Numbered from the stretch's first letter, positions 1-5,970 are shown. The stretch: DNA of 7,468 nt from an uncultured Deinococcales bacterium (GCA_937934635.1 CALGZD010000214.1:1-7468); one strand, 5' to 3'. Numbers and translations are program-made. The notes: generated by a model not told the origin, from the letters alone.

Positions 1-150
1 AAATTTACACGGCGGCTTACGACTTTCTTCATCGTAGTGCTTACCTTCAGTTACGCTATATTGTTCTTCAGGATAACGTGCATTCCAAAGATCGCAGATG
101 GCTTGGTAATCATCTTCTTCTTTTTGGGTCCGAATAAGAACTTCAAACAT
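1..150 (-). CDS. GNAT-family N-acetyltransferase, N-terminal 50 residues (truncated by window edge)
   Basis: Reading the minus strand from the ATG at 150 gives an open frame of 50 codons to the window edge. The residues fit the start of a GNAT (acetyl-CoA dependent) acetyltransferase: a first strand FEVLIR, then an acidic EEDDY at 11-15 opening a helix, then LWNARYPEE at 21-29, as in GNAT proteins beginning with an arginine-bearing strand and a 'DYEAIAALWN'-type helix. The acetyl-CoA binding motif would lie outside the window, so the family call rests on the N-terminus only and the substrate is unknown. The ATG directly follows the TAA of the upstream DUF368 gene with no spacer, so the pair is almost certainly one transcript and probably translationally coupled. 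A GGTGGTGAG stretch at the end of the upstream gene could act as a distant ribosome site. Confidence 0.6.
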   Translation of the reverse strand, partial: MFEVLIRTQKEEDDYQAICDLWNARYPEEQYSVTEGKHYDEESRKPPCKF

Positions 151-1074
151 TTAGCTAGTCTTTTTCTCACCACCAGCATCAATTAACACAACTAAAATCA
201 TGCCAATGAGTGCTGCTAGCAATGCTATTACAAATTCTTGCCAGCCACCTACTTGCCCTATAGGCGGGTTGATATTTATACTGAACTTTCCATCGGCAAG
301 TTGCCAAGGCCATACTTTTCGCAGAGATCCAAGCACAAAACCAGTTAAAACCGCAATAGTAACATTTGGATATTTTTTAAACAACCAACTGACAACTTGG
401 GCAAAGAGTATAAGACCAATGAGTCCCCCAAGAACAACTAAACCTAGGCTAAGCAAATCACCGTTGTTGACTGCACTGAGGATAAATTGATACTTGCCCA
501 TCAGTACTAAAATCAGCGAGCCAGACAACCCTGGCAAAATGAGCGCACATACCGCAATTACTCCTGCTAAGAGCAAAAACCAAGCACTCTCTGGTGTTTG
601 ACTTGGACTTAAACCTACAATCAAAAAGGCTGAAACTGTTCCTATTACAAAAGCTAAAATTGTCTGAAAGCTCCACCTTGTGATGCGTCTGCCAACGCTC
701 CAAACTGAGGCTAGAATAAGACCGAAAAAGAAGCTCCAGACTGTAACAGGGTTGGACTCTAGGGTGTGCTCGAGCACTCTAGCAACCACCAAAATAGCCA
801 CCCCTATACCTACAACTAAACTAAGTAAAAACCAACCATTCACCATTTGCCAAGCTTTATCTATACGACCCCTAAAGACAGCTTGCCAAACTTCCTTGTG
901 GGCAATTGACTTGATACTATCTAGCAACTCTTCATAAATACCAAAGATAAAAGCCATGGTGCCACCAGATACCCCTGGGATGGTATTGGCTATACCCATT
1001 GCGCCACCTTGCAAAGCAAGAATCAGATAATTTAAAACGTTTCGTGATTGTTTTTGATTATGTTTATTGCTCAT
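151..1074 (-). CDS. DUF368 family membrane protein, PopT-type polyprenyl-phosphate carrier
   Basis: A 307-residue polytopic membrane protein. Two family hallmarks are visible: PGVSGG at 33-38 (in a NTIPGVSGG context) and the second-half counterpart PGLSGS at 181-186, followed by a glycine-rich hydrophobic segment. These paired motifs are typical of DUF368, whose halves are related. Hydrophobic segments lie at roughly 81-100, 112-126, 138-155, 166-200, 209-230, 237-252 and 281-298. DUF368 proteins (PopT in Staphylococcus, and Vibrio homologues) have been shown to recycle undecaprenyl phosphate across the cytoplasmic membrane for peptidoglycan and other wall polymers. That role is inferred here from the family. 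Length is normal and nothing looks broken. The start at 1074 has no clear Shine-Dalgarno; a TATGAT lies 11 nt upstream, so a very short leader is possible. The GNAT gene abuts it downstream. Confidence 0.9.
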   Translation of the reverse strand: MSNKHNQKQSRNVLNYLILALQGGAMGIANTIPGVSGGTMAFIFGIYEELLDSIKSIAHKEVWQAVFRGRIDKAWQMVNGWFLLSLVVGIGVAILVVARVLEHTLESNPVTVWSFFFGLILASVWSVGRRITRWSFQTILAFVIGTVSAFLIVGLSPSQTPESAWFLLLAGVIAVCALILPGLSGSLILVLMGKYQFILSAVNNGDLLSLGLVVLGGLIGLILFAQVVSWLFKKYPNVTIAVLTGFVLGSLRKVWPWQLADGKFSININPPIGQVGGWQEFVIALLAALIGMILVVLIDAGGEKKTS

Positions 1075-1085
1075 AGATAAAAAGC

Positions 1086-1113
1086 ATCATAACAAGATGT
1101 ACGCTAGTCTTAA
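1086..1113 (-). promoter_or_regulatory. Candidate promoter for the DUF368-GNAT operon
   Basis: On the minus strand TTAAGA (1108-1113) is followed after 16 nt by TATGAT (1086-1091), which ends 11 nt before the ATG at 1074. The -10 matches the consensus at 5 of 6 positions and the -35 at 4 of 6. Transcription would begin only a few bases before the start codon, which agrees with the lack of a Shine-Dalgarno there. This is by inspection only. Confidence 0.35.
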
Positions 1114-1151
1114 CGAGAGTTTTCCCAAACTTCATCTCAAAAAGTCCTACT

Positions 1152-1171
1152 TTCAACCTAGTTCAACCTGC
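1152..1171. repeat. 10-bp tandem duplication (TTCAACCT core)
   Basis: Two adjacent 10-bp units share TTCAACCT and differ in the last two bases. They lie 16 nt upstream of the ATG at 1187. A TAAACT at 1172-1177 follows directly and sits 9 nt before that ATG, so the repeat occupies the -35 area of a possible promoter for the 87-residue gene. Confidence 0.6.
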
Positions 1172-1186
1172 TAAACTAAGCTATCT

Positions 1187-1450
1187 ATGACAGAAACCGA
1201 ACTTAAAGACTTTGTTTTAAATGCAGCCTCAGAACATACACTTGAAGATGACACCTTAGAAAATCTTGCTTCTCAATTACTGTGGCGTATTGGACGCACT
1301 GTTGATGATGGACCTATCGTTGTTCGCATAGGCTATGCTACCTATGCAAAACGATTTGCAGAAATGCCAAGACTCAAATCTGTAACTGACATGGAGTTAG
1401 AAGAAGCTATGGTGAAGCGCAACTTACATGTGGAGTGGGTTGGTCGCTAG
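1187..1450 (+). CDS. Small acidic protein of unknown function (87 aa)
   Basis: I do not recognise a family. The 87-residue product is soluble, with no signal peptide or membrane segment. The N-terminal half (about 1-37) is acidic and likely helical. The middle carries a short beta-like stretch, GPIVVRIGYATYA (about 42-54), and the C-terminus ends WVGR. The frame is supported by ordinary codon use and by its position at the head of a plus-strand pair with the DUF3809-like gene 180 bp downstream. There is no Shine-Dalgarno before the ATG. TAAACT ends 9 nt upstream, so a leaderless or near-leaderless start is possible. The stop codon lies inside the first unit of a 13-bp tandem duplication. It may be a lineage-specific conserved protein; I cannot assign a function. 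Confidence 0.7.
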   Translation: MTETELKDFVLNAASEHTLEDDTLENLASQLLWRIGRTVDDGPIVVRIGYATYAKRFAEMPRLKSVTDMELEEAMVKRNLHVEWVGR

Positions 1451-1472
1451 ACATGTATGCTAGACATGTATG
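1447..1472. repeat. 13-bp perfect tandem duplication overlapping a stop codon
   Basis: CTAGACATGTATG occurs twice back to back (1447-1459, 1460-1472) without a mismatch. The TAG that ends the 87-residue gene is within the first copy, so the duplication copied the stop region without changing the protein. The unit contains the palindrome ACATGT. Replication slippage is the simplest origin. Confidence 0.9.
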
Positions 1473-1534
1473 CCACAAGACTGTGACGTTCTTGCGTAGA
1501 CCTTATTCTTGAATTAATGCTAAGTTGGCTATTA

Positions 1535-1576
1535 GATTTAAAGCAGGAGATTTAAAGCACGAGATTTAAAGCAGAA
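1535..1576. repeat. 14-bp tandem repeat, three copies
   Basis: GATTTAAAGCANGA is repeated three times head to tail (1535-1548, 1549-1562, 1563-1576). Variation is confined to the last few bases (CAGGA, CACGA, CAGAA). It lies 54 nt upstream of the DUF3809-like ATG, in the 180-bp space after the 87-residue gene. It could be a slippage product or a multi-site operator; position alone does not decide. Confidence 0.9.
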
Positions 1577-1630
1577 AATTATAAGTGTCAGCGTTCAGAT
1601 AGTTAAAGTACCCGAAAATAGGATAGTAAG

Positions 1631-2158
1631 ATGCAGATTAGTCATAAAGTACCCTTTGAGTTTGAACTCAATTTATCAAAAGAAAATGCTATTGCCTTTG
1701 TTCGTGATGTTGAAAAGAGCCTAAGCAAAGCTGATTTTATTCGTGATTTATACCGCTATACAGAAACCGACTTAGGTCATGACTATGTAACTGCCAATAT
1801 ACCTATCAACGCTGCTATGTTCGGTCAACAAAAACTTGCTTTTCAAAGCCTACTCATACCTACAGAAAATGGTGCACGCCTTCAAGCCTTGCCACTAGAA
1901 ATACCAACAGCAGGCTGGGCAGAAGTTTCTGGTGAAGCTGTAGTGCTAAACAGTCCTACAGATACAAGCTCACTCGTACGTTACGACTTTGACATCACTA
2001 TTCATCTGCAGTTGCCTAAACCTGAAAAATGGGGCGGGAGAGCACTGCTGAAGATGATTGAATTTACAGCACAACAAGTGCTTAGCAAAGTTGCAGAGGA
2101 ATTTCCACGTTCAGTACAAGCTGCTGCTAAAGAAGTTGAAGCTGCACACAGCGTGTAA
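1631..2158 (+). CDS. DUF3809-like protein, function unknown
   Basis: A 175-residue soluble protein without signal peptide or TM segment. It opens with a strand-like region (VPFEFELNL, about 7-15), followed by a helix (about 17-33). The middle alternates short hydrophobic strands (about 75-110), and a long C-terminal helix (about 140-170) is rich in Ala and Glu. The overall look, beginning 'ISHKVPFEFEL', recalls DUF3809, which I associate with Deinococcus, and also the coenzyme Q-binding/START-like layout of strands ending in a long helix. Both are resemblance, not a search result. The start is well supported: AGGA at 1620-1623 sits 7 nt before the ATG. The next gene is convergent, and the space between holds an inverted-repeat structure. 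Confidence 0.75.
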   Translation: MQISHKVPFEFELNLSKENAIAFVRDVEKSLSKADFIRDLYRYTETDLGHDYVTANIPINAAMFGQQKLAFQSLLIPTENGARLQALPLEIPTAGWAEVSGEAVVLNSPTDTSSLVRYDFDITIHLQLPKPEKWGGRALLKMIEFTAQQVLSKVAEEFPRSVQAAAKEVEAAHSV

Positions 2159-2163
2159 CGAAC

Positions 2164-2268
2164 CTACAACCGACGGTTTACCAGATTCCGTGTATCGACT
2201 TGTGTAAATCTTGACTTAATCATTTTGACTTGAACCAATACACACGAAATCGGAAACCTTCTACAACC
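2164..2268. repeat. Small inverted-repeat structure flanked by 8-bp direct repeats (possible MITE-like insertion)
   Basis: Imperfect inverted arms run from about 2175-2197 (GGTTTACCAGATTCC...) to about 2236-2258, whose reverse complement begins GGTTTCCGATTTCGTG. The arms share most positions over about 23 nt. Outside them the word CTACAACC occurs at 2164-2171 and again at 2261-2268, as a target-site duplication would. The enclosed stretch is 89 bp. The right CTACAACC includes the stop codon of the deacetylase gene. TTGACTT occurs twice in the loop (2211-2217, 2225-2231). Alternatives: a long-loop bidirectional terminator or a chance arrangement. Confidence 0.5.
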
Positions 2269-2980
2269 AGTTAACCGTAATTGCGCCAGAGTCTTTGACT
2301 TCAGGACGCACACGGTGAAAACTCTCAAAAAACAACTTTCTTGATAAACGAGCCATAAACATCACCACACTACGGGCTTGACTCTCGTACTGCCCCATTG
2401 CCCGAAGTTTGAACTCCATGTACTCACGCATATCCAAATAATGCGTTGGTGGCAAGTGCATACTTGCTACTTCGTCTGGATGCATAAAGTCTGGACGAAC
2501 AATTCCTGCATAAGGCGTTTCGGTTGCATAGTAATACAATGATTTTGGCTGATGCTTACTTTTTTTCAAAGATGCTAAAACAAGCTTATTGGTTGTCACA
2601 TGGTCTGGATGACCGTTGGAACCATTGGGTGGAAAAGTAATGATTGACTTTGGTTTTAGGCTTTCTAAACGACTGACAATATCTGACACGATAACCTCAG
2701 CATCATATTCACGCAAGCCACCATCAGGATAATCCAAAATATGTTGTTCTTGAACACCAAGAATATCTAGCGAAGCTCGAAGTTCTTTTTCACGCAAATC
2801 TGGCAATTCTTCTTGTGTGCAAAGCCCTAAAGTACGACCAGCTCCACCTCTTGTCAAAGTCACGGTTGATACAATTTTATCCGCATCAACACATTTTCTT
2901 AAAATGCCAGCAGCACTAAATACTTCGTCGTCAGGGTGAGGCACTATTACCATCAGTTCAGTTTTGAATTCACTTGTCAT
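2261..2980 (-). CDS. PIG-L/LmbE family zinc-dependent deacetylase
   Basis: A 239-residue cytosolic protein of normal family length. The signature PHPDDE is at 14-19, providing His15 and Asp18 as zinc ligands and Asp17 as the catalytic base. The distal zinc histidine is His127 in GHPDH (123-127). An LTRGGAG loop (42-48), then a RxxEL helix (63-67) and YPDGGL (84-89), are usual for the family. Members remove acetyl groups from N-acetylglucosamine-type substrates, for example BshB in bacillithiol and MshB in mycothiol synthesis. BshB is plausible in a bacillithiol-making lineage, but PHPDDE proteins are numerous and no other thiol gene is nearby, so no symbol is given. There is no clear Shine-Dalgarno before the ATG at 2980; TAAACT ends 8 nt upstream. 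It is the last of three minus-strand genes. Confidence 0.92.
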   Translation of the reverse strand: MTSEFKTELMVIVPHPDDEVFSAAGILRKCVDADKIVSTVTLTRGGAGRTLGLCTQEELPDLREKELRASLDILGVQEQHILDYPDGGLREYDAEVIVSDIVSRLESLKPKSIITFPPNGSNGHPDHVTTNKLVLASLKKSKHQPKSLYYYATETPYAGIVRPDFMHPDEVASMHLPPTHYLDMREYMEFKLRAMGQYESQARSVVMFMARLSRKLFFESFHRVRPEVKDSGAITVNWL

Positions 2981-2986
2981 AATGAA

Positions 2987-3016
2987 AAAGTTTAACGCAA
3001 ACTAGGCTCAAACTTT
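2987..3016 (-). promoter_or_regulatory. Leader of the deacetylase gene: -10-like TAAACT within a small inverted repeat
   Basis: On the minus strand TAAACT (2989-2994) lies 8 nt before the deacetylase ATG, a TANNNT box at the distance expected for leaderless transcripts. The same bases take part in two mutually exclusive pairings: AGTTT (2989-2993) with AAACT (2999-3003), or AAAGTTT (2987-2993) with AAACTTT (3010-3016). No convincing -35 is seen. Confidence 0.3.
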
Positions 3017-3056
3017 ACTGATTTTTCCTATTTTTTCTTCTTCTTTTTGTTTCTCG

Positions 3057-3617
3057 CTATTTCATCTCACAACGATTGAAGCGTGGCATCGCAGCTCGAC
3101 CTTCATCGCTACCACCACGCACCTCTAAGCCTGCTAAAGACAAGAGCGTTGGACCACTTTCTTCGCCAGCTTCAACAACAAGGTACACAGTTCCGTTAAA
3201 GAACTCGCTAATTTCTGTACCTTTATAACCTTTTAAACCATGACCGCTGTACTTACGCCATTCGGGGGGCTCGAGCCCTGTCAACACATACCCATCTGGT
3301 AGCTCTAAATCAGCAAAAATAGTCCCATTCTCAGCTTGCTCCCCCTCATGTGCCACCCACACCTTCGGATTAAAATCCTTACAGTTACCCTTAAACAAGC
3401 TCACATTCAATTGATAACCCGCTGGCACATCAAAACGGTAAATATCCACTTCGCCAGCTTCTAAATCACCAAAAATAGCCTTAGAGACACGGATTTCCTC
3501 AACCAAAAAACTTGAGTCAAACTCTGGTGACGTTTCATTCCAAAGCGGTTGATGGGCATAACTCAGACTGAAGAGCGAGATGATACAGCAAAGAAAAAGG
3601 AACAGTAAGTGTTTCAT
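3057..3617 (-). CDS. Secreted protein with a pre-peptidase-C-like beta domain
   Basis: A 186-residue product beginning with a clear Sec signal peptide: Lys2-His3, a hydrophobic core at 4-19, and a likely SYA cleavage after residue 21. The mature part has a strand-rich segment, GDLEAGEVDIYRFDVPAG (about 50-67), followed by LNVSL. That is the 'G-L-x-x-G-E-x-D-x-Y-x-F-x-V-x-A-G' pattern of pre-peptidase C-terminal (PPC) beta-sandwich domains, so an extracellular binding or scaffolding role is inferred. Two mature cysteines (79 and 183) could form a disulfide. There is no protease domain and no lipobox. The start is supported by AGGA (3623-3626) 5 nt before the ATG. It lies 109 nt after the membrane-protein gene and 76 nt before the deacetylase gene on the same strand, with no obvious terminator in either gap. 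Confidence 0.75.
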   Translation of the reverse strand: MKHLLFLFLCCIISLFSLSYAHQPLWNETSPEFDSSFLVEEIRVSKAIFGDLEAGEVDIYRFDVPAGYQLNVSLFKGNCKDFNPKVWVAHEGEQAENGTIFADLELPDGYVLTGLEPPEWRKYSGHGLKGYKGTEISEFFNGTVYLVVEAGEESGPTLLSLAGLEVRGGSDEGRAAMPRFNRCEMK

Positions 3618-3726
3618 ACTGTTCCTAGTTTTACCTATTTAGGCAATTAATGCTGCATTCCTGACTTCAATTCGTACCAACCTTTAGTACTAGTTTTAAA
3701 ATCATAAAGTTTTACTTATATAGTTA

Positions 3727-4755
3727 CTAACTGCTCTTCCCATCATCCTTCGGTAAATTTGCATCTTCAACAATTTTATCTACAGCTTCTTTAATTTTTG
3801 ACACAGCTTCATCCAAATGTTTGGCATTAGCATCATCTACATCATCAGACTCAATCTCTACGTCAATGCCCGCAATTTTATGTGAAGATTTAAATCCATT
3901 ATCATCAGACTTTGCATCTGTTTTAGCATCTGTATTTTTAAAATCCGAATCTTCTGGCATGATATCCACTACAACAGCTTTAGCAGCTTTGGTTTCTTTA
4001 GGATCAGCGCTATTATCGCCATCAAGCTCAACATCAACAGTAATATCATTTTTAGCTTCTTGAGCAGCATCATGTGCTTTAGAGTCTTTAGCCTCAAAGT
4101 CATAACTTACAAAGCTTTGCGTTCTCTCCTCTTTTAGATTCGCCTGTTTATCTTCACCGTTATTATCACCAATACGAATATCAATATCAGCTTTGACATC
4201 CATCATGCTATCAAGCACCTGACGATTTCTGAGTAACAAGAAAGTGCCAACGACAATCAACATGATTGCAAAGAGCATGTTATTGAATAAGGTTTGTATC
4301 GTCACAACTGTGCCTATGGCTAAAAGCACAATACCTGGATAGAGCGGCCAACGAGACTTTTCCTGCTGGATTCGGTCAATAGCTATGAAACCACCACCCA
4401 GACCAAGCAAGAACACGCCTTCAACAGGGCTCAGTAATTCAAAAATGATTCCTGCGGTAACACCTGCCAAAATACAAGCTGGTATCAAAAAACCATAGGC
4501 TTTTGTGCGGTAATAAGCAAAAAACATCATGGCTGAAATCATGCCTGTCCAGAGAAAGCCTGATTCATCTCCAATGTTCGTCAGCACAGCCAAAAGACCA
4601 ATACCGACTAAAGCAAGACCGAGCAGACCTTGTTTACTGCTTGCTTTTTTACCCTGCTCTAAATTTACACTTTGACTACTGCTGTTGTGACTATCGCCAT
4701 GACTACTTTGCGATTCTGTATCATTTAGCGTTTCATTGACTGATTTATCGTCCAT
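3727..4755 (-). CDS. Six-TM membrane protein with long acidic C-terminal tail
   Basis: 342 residues from the ATG at 4755. That start is preferred over the in-frame GTG at 4764 because AGGAG (4766-4770) is 10 nt from the ATG but only 1 nt from the GTG. A Ser/Asn/His-rich N-terminus (1-40) is followed by about six hydrophobic segments (44-61, 68-82, 88-107, 112-128, 138-155, 161-175), glycine-rich like the small TM domains of LiaF/DUF5668-type proteins. That resemblance is weak and gives no function. Residues 179-342 form a hydrophilic Asp/Glu/Lys tail, probably disordered, in which a short 'D-[IV]-x-[IV]' strand followed by acidic residues recurs four times (about 189-198, 238-248, 260-271, 294-305). 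A last helix (AVSKIKEAVDKIVEDA) is amphipathic. An 11-bp tandem duplication lies just upstream. Confidence 0.85.
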   Translation of the reverse strand: MDDKSVNETLNDTESQSSHGDSHNSSSQSVNLEQGKKASSKQGLLGLALVGIGLLAVLTNIGDESGFLWTGMISAMMFFAYYRTKAYGFLIPACILAGVTAGIIFELLSPVEGVFLLGLGGGFIAIDRIQQEKSRWPLYPGIVLLAIGTVVTIQTLFNNMLFAIMLIVVGTFLLLRNRQVLDSMMDVKADIDIRIGDNNGEDKQANLKEERTQSFVSYDFEAKDSKAHDAAQEAKNDITVDVELDGDNSADPKETKAAKAVVVDIMPEDSDFKNTDAKTDAKSDDNGFKSSHKIAGIDVEIESDDVDDANAKHLDEAVSKIKEAVDKIVEDANLPKDDGKSS

Positions 4756-4776
4756 ATATATCACGCTCCTTTTGAG

Positions 4777-4798
4777 TACTACTTAAATACTACTTAAA
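4777..4798. repeat. 11-bp perfect tandem duplication upstream of the membrane-protein gene
   Basis: TACTACTTAAA occurs twice with no spacer, 22-43 nt before the minus-strand ATG at 4755 and just upstream of its Shine-Dalgarno. The 11-bp period equals about one helical turn, so a regulator could bind both copies on one face. Slippage is equally possible. Confidence 0.85.
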
Positions 4799-4902
4799 TA
4801 TTACGAAACCGAAAAAACTACTTTCTTTTTGAACCGAAAGACACCTGATTGACAAGACTTTGCTAGAAAAACACTGCTGTGCTTGTGGTCATGAAGTTGT
4901 AG

Positions 4903-4930
4903 TTATGACCTTTATGATTAACTTCGGTAT
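4903..4930 (+). repeat. Dispersed intergenic repeat, copy A
   Basis: This 28-nt stretch matches 7252-7279 at 26 of 28 positions in the same orientation. It contains TTTATGATT and ends ACTTCGGTAT. Weaker similarity extends left (a TTGTG about 18 nt before) and right (CATCA and ACTT/CTTT words). Flanking bases AGTTAT and ATAACT can pair to form a hairpin around it, with one bulged base. It is noncoding on both strands as far as I can see. Confidence 0.8.
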
Positions 4931-5015
4931 AACTCATATTAAGCTTTCTTATTCATCAAGACTTCATACCAAAGGATGAACCTGAAAAGTTGCGCTAGTA
5001 TATTGCTGTAATAAC

Positions 5016-5032
5016 TTTACCGTAATGGTAAA
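5016..5032. promoter_or_regulatory. Perfect 6-bp palindrome, candidate operator for the phosphoesterase gene
   Basis: TTTACC and GGTAAA flank a 5-nt centre GTAAT, 85 nt before the ATG at 5118. The half TGTAATGGTT recurs at 5091-5100, 17 nt before the ATG. Together they look like a strong and a weak site for a dimeric regulator. No regulator gene is in the window. Confidence 0.35.
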
Positions 5033-5117
5033 TACACTAATATCGATTCTTAGATAATGACCTAATCTTAAGGTATTAAAAAACACTAACTGTAATGGTT
5101 TGGATAAATAAATAAAG

Positions 5118-5876
5118 ATGCGCTATTTAATTTTGAGTGATATACATGCAAATGCAGTTGCTCTTGAAGCAGTTTTAAAACATTCTCAAAATAAGAAATG
5201 GGATAAAGTCCTTTTCTTGGGAGATGCCATTGGCTACTACACAGACCCAGAACCTGTGCTGAGTTGCTTACGTGAGCTCGAGCCTGAAATTGCACTCATG
5301 GGAAATCATGATCAAATTTTAGTAGACTTAGAAACAGGCGCTGGCAATACTACAGGGACCAAAAGTGTAGTTGTTAAACTTGTGCAAAGACACCAAGAGC
5401 TTATCTCAGATACTAATTTAGAATTTCTGAAGTCATTTACTATGCAAGAGCAAAGCTCTTACTGGACAGCAGTCCATGGCGCACTGTCTGAACCTTGGGA
5501 CTACATAGATAACCTCATGTCTGCTCAACAGAACATATCACTCTTTGAAAATCGTGTCTGCTTTTACGGTCATACCCACCTGCCAGGCATCTATGCCACA
5601 ACTGAGTCATCAACTGGCTCACTTTGGCGTACGCTCCCCTTTAAAACAGACCACATGGTTTACCGCATACCGCCAAAAGCAAAGCTCTTATTTAATCCTG
5701 GCTCAGTAGGGCAACCACGAGATCACATACCCAAAGCAAGCTATGCTATCTTTGATGAAGATAACGAAGCTATCGAAATGTTCAGAACAGAATTTGATAT
5801 TGCTAAAGTCCAGAAAAAAGTGGCCGACAACGACTATCCTGAAGTACTAGGGCTACGCTTAGCACAAGGACGTTAA
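5118..5876 (+). CDS. Calcineurin-like metallophosphoesterase (YfcE/MJ0936-type)
   Basis: A 252-residue cytosolic protein with the complete metal-site set of the superfamily: DxH at Asp8/His10 (SDIHAN), GD at Asp36 with GDAIGYYTDP, GNHD at 62-65, VHG with His120, and GHTH at 151-154. The family's NPGSVGQPRD is at 193-202. These residues hold two divalent metals that hydrolyse phosphomono- or diesters; members include cyclic-nucleotide phosphodiesterases and phosphatases of unsettled substrate, so none is assigned. No residue is missing and the length is typical. The start is set by the DIHAN motif only seven residues in. The upstream bases (ATAAATAAAG) give no good Shine-Dalgarno, only GGA about 13 nt away. 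It is monocistronic, with an intrinsic terminator 11 nt after the stop. Confidence 0.93.
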   Translation: MRYLILSDIHANAVALEAVLKHSQNKKWDKVLFLGDAIGYYTDPEPVLSCLRELEPEIALMGNHDQILVDLETGAGNTTGTKSVVVKLVQRHQELISDTNLEFLKSFTMQEQSSYWTAVHGALSEPWDYIDNLMSAQQNISLFENRVCFYGHTHLPGIYATTESSTGSLWRTLPFKTDHMVYRIPPKAKLLFNPGSVGQPRDHIPKASYAIFDEDNEAIEMFRTEFDIAKVQKKVADNDYPEVLGLRLAQGR

Positions 5877-5887
5877 TAGACAAAACA

Positions 5888-5916
5888 AAAAACACCCTCT
5901 TTTGAAGGGTGTTTTT
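5888..5916. terminator. Bidirectional intrinsic terminator
   Basis: A perfect 11-bp stem (AAAAACACCCT with AGGGTGTTTTT) surrounds a 7-nt loop CTTTTGA. A-runs on the left and T-runs on the right give a U-tract in either direction. It lies 11 nt after the phosphoesterase stop and 54 nt beyond the lipoprotein stop, so it can end both convergent transcripts. Confidence 0.93.
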
Positions 5917-5932
5917 CTTTAAAACTTGCTTG

Positions 5933-5964
5933 GGATATAGGGATATAGGGATATAGGGATATAG
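5933..5964. repeat. 8-bp tandem repeat, four perfect copies
   Basis: GGATATAG is repeated four times without variation between the bidirectional terminator and the lipoprotein stop codon, 6 nt from the latter. On the minus strand it lies in the 3' untranslated part of the lipoprotein message. Perfect identity suggests a slippage-prone, recently expanded tract. Confidence 0.95.
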
Positions 5965-5970
5965 ACTCGA

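Larger units (their letters stand above)
4756..5117. other. Divergent intergenic region (362 bp)
   Basis: No credible coding frame. From left to right it holds a Shine-Dalgarno for the minus-strand gene (4766-4770), an 11-bp tandem duplication (4777-4798), two ACCGAAA words (4807-4813 and 4833-4839), a 28-nt word shared with the right end of the window (4903-4930), and a 6-bp palindrome (5016-5032). A GGTCATGAAGT/ACTTCATACC inverted pair (4887-4897, 4961-4970) frames the shared word. Promoters for both flanking genes must be here, but none is convincing by eye. Confidence 0.6.

Noticed and set aside
200..937. Open frames on the plus strand opposite the DUF368 gene
   Set aside because: They overlap a well-supported membrane protein, have no ribosome site and give implausible compositions.
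1535..1576. Tandem units as a small CRISPR array
   Set aside because: The 14-bp units are directly adjacent, with no spacers.
3700..3709. Third copy of the dispersed 28-nt repeat (CTTTATGATT on the minus strand)
   Set aside because: Only 10 bases match in AT-rich sequence and the flanks do not follow.
3748..3756. CTTCGGTAA as another piece of the dispersed repeat
   Set aside because: It lies in the coding region of the acidic tail and only eight bases match.
4753..4764. GTG at 4764 as the start of the six-TM protein
   Set aside because: The Shine-Dalgarno AGGAG would be only 1 nt away; the in-frame ATG at 4755 has a 10-nt spacing.
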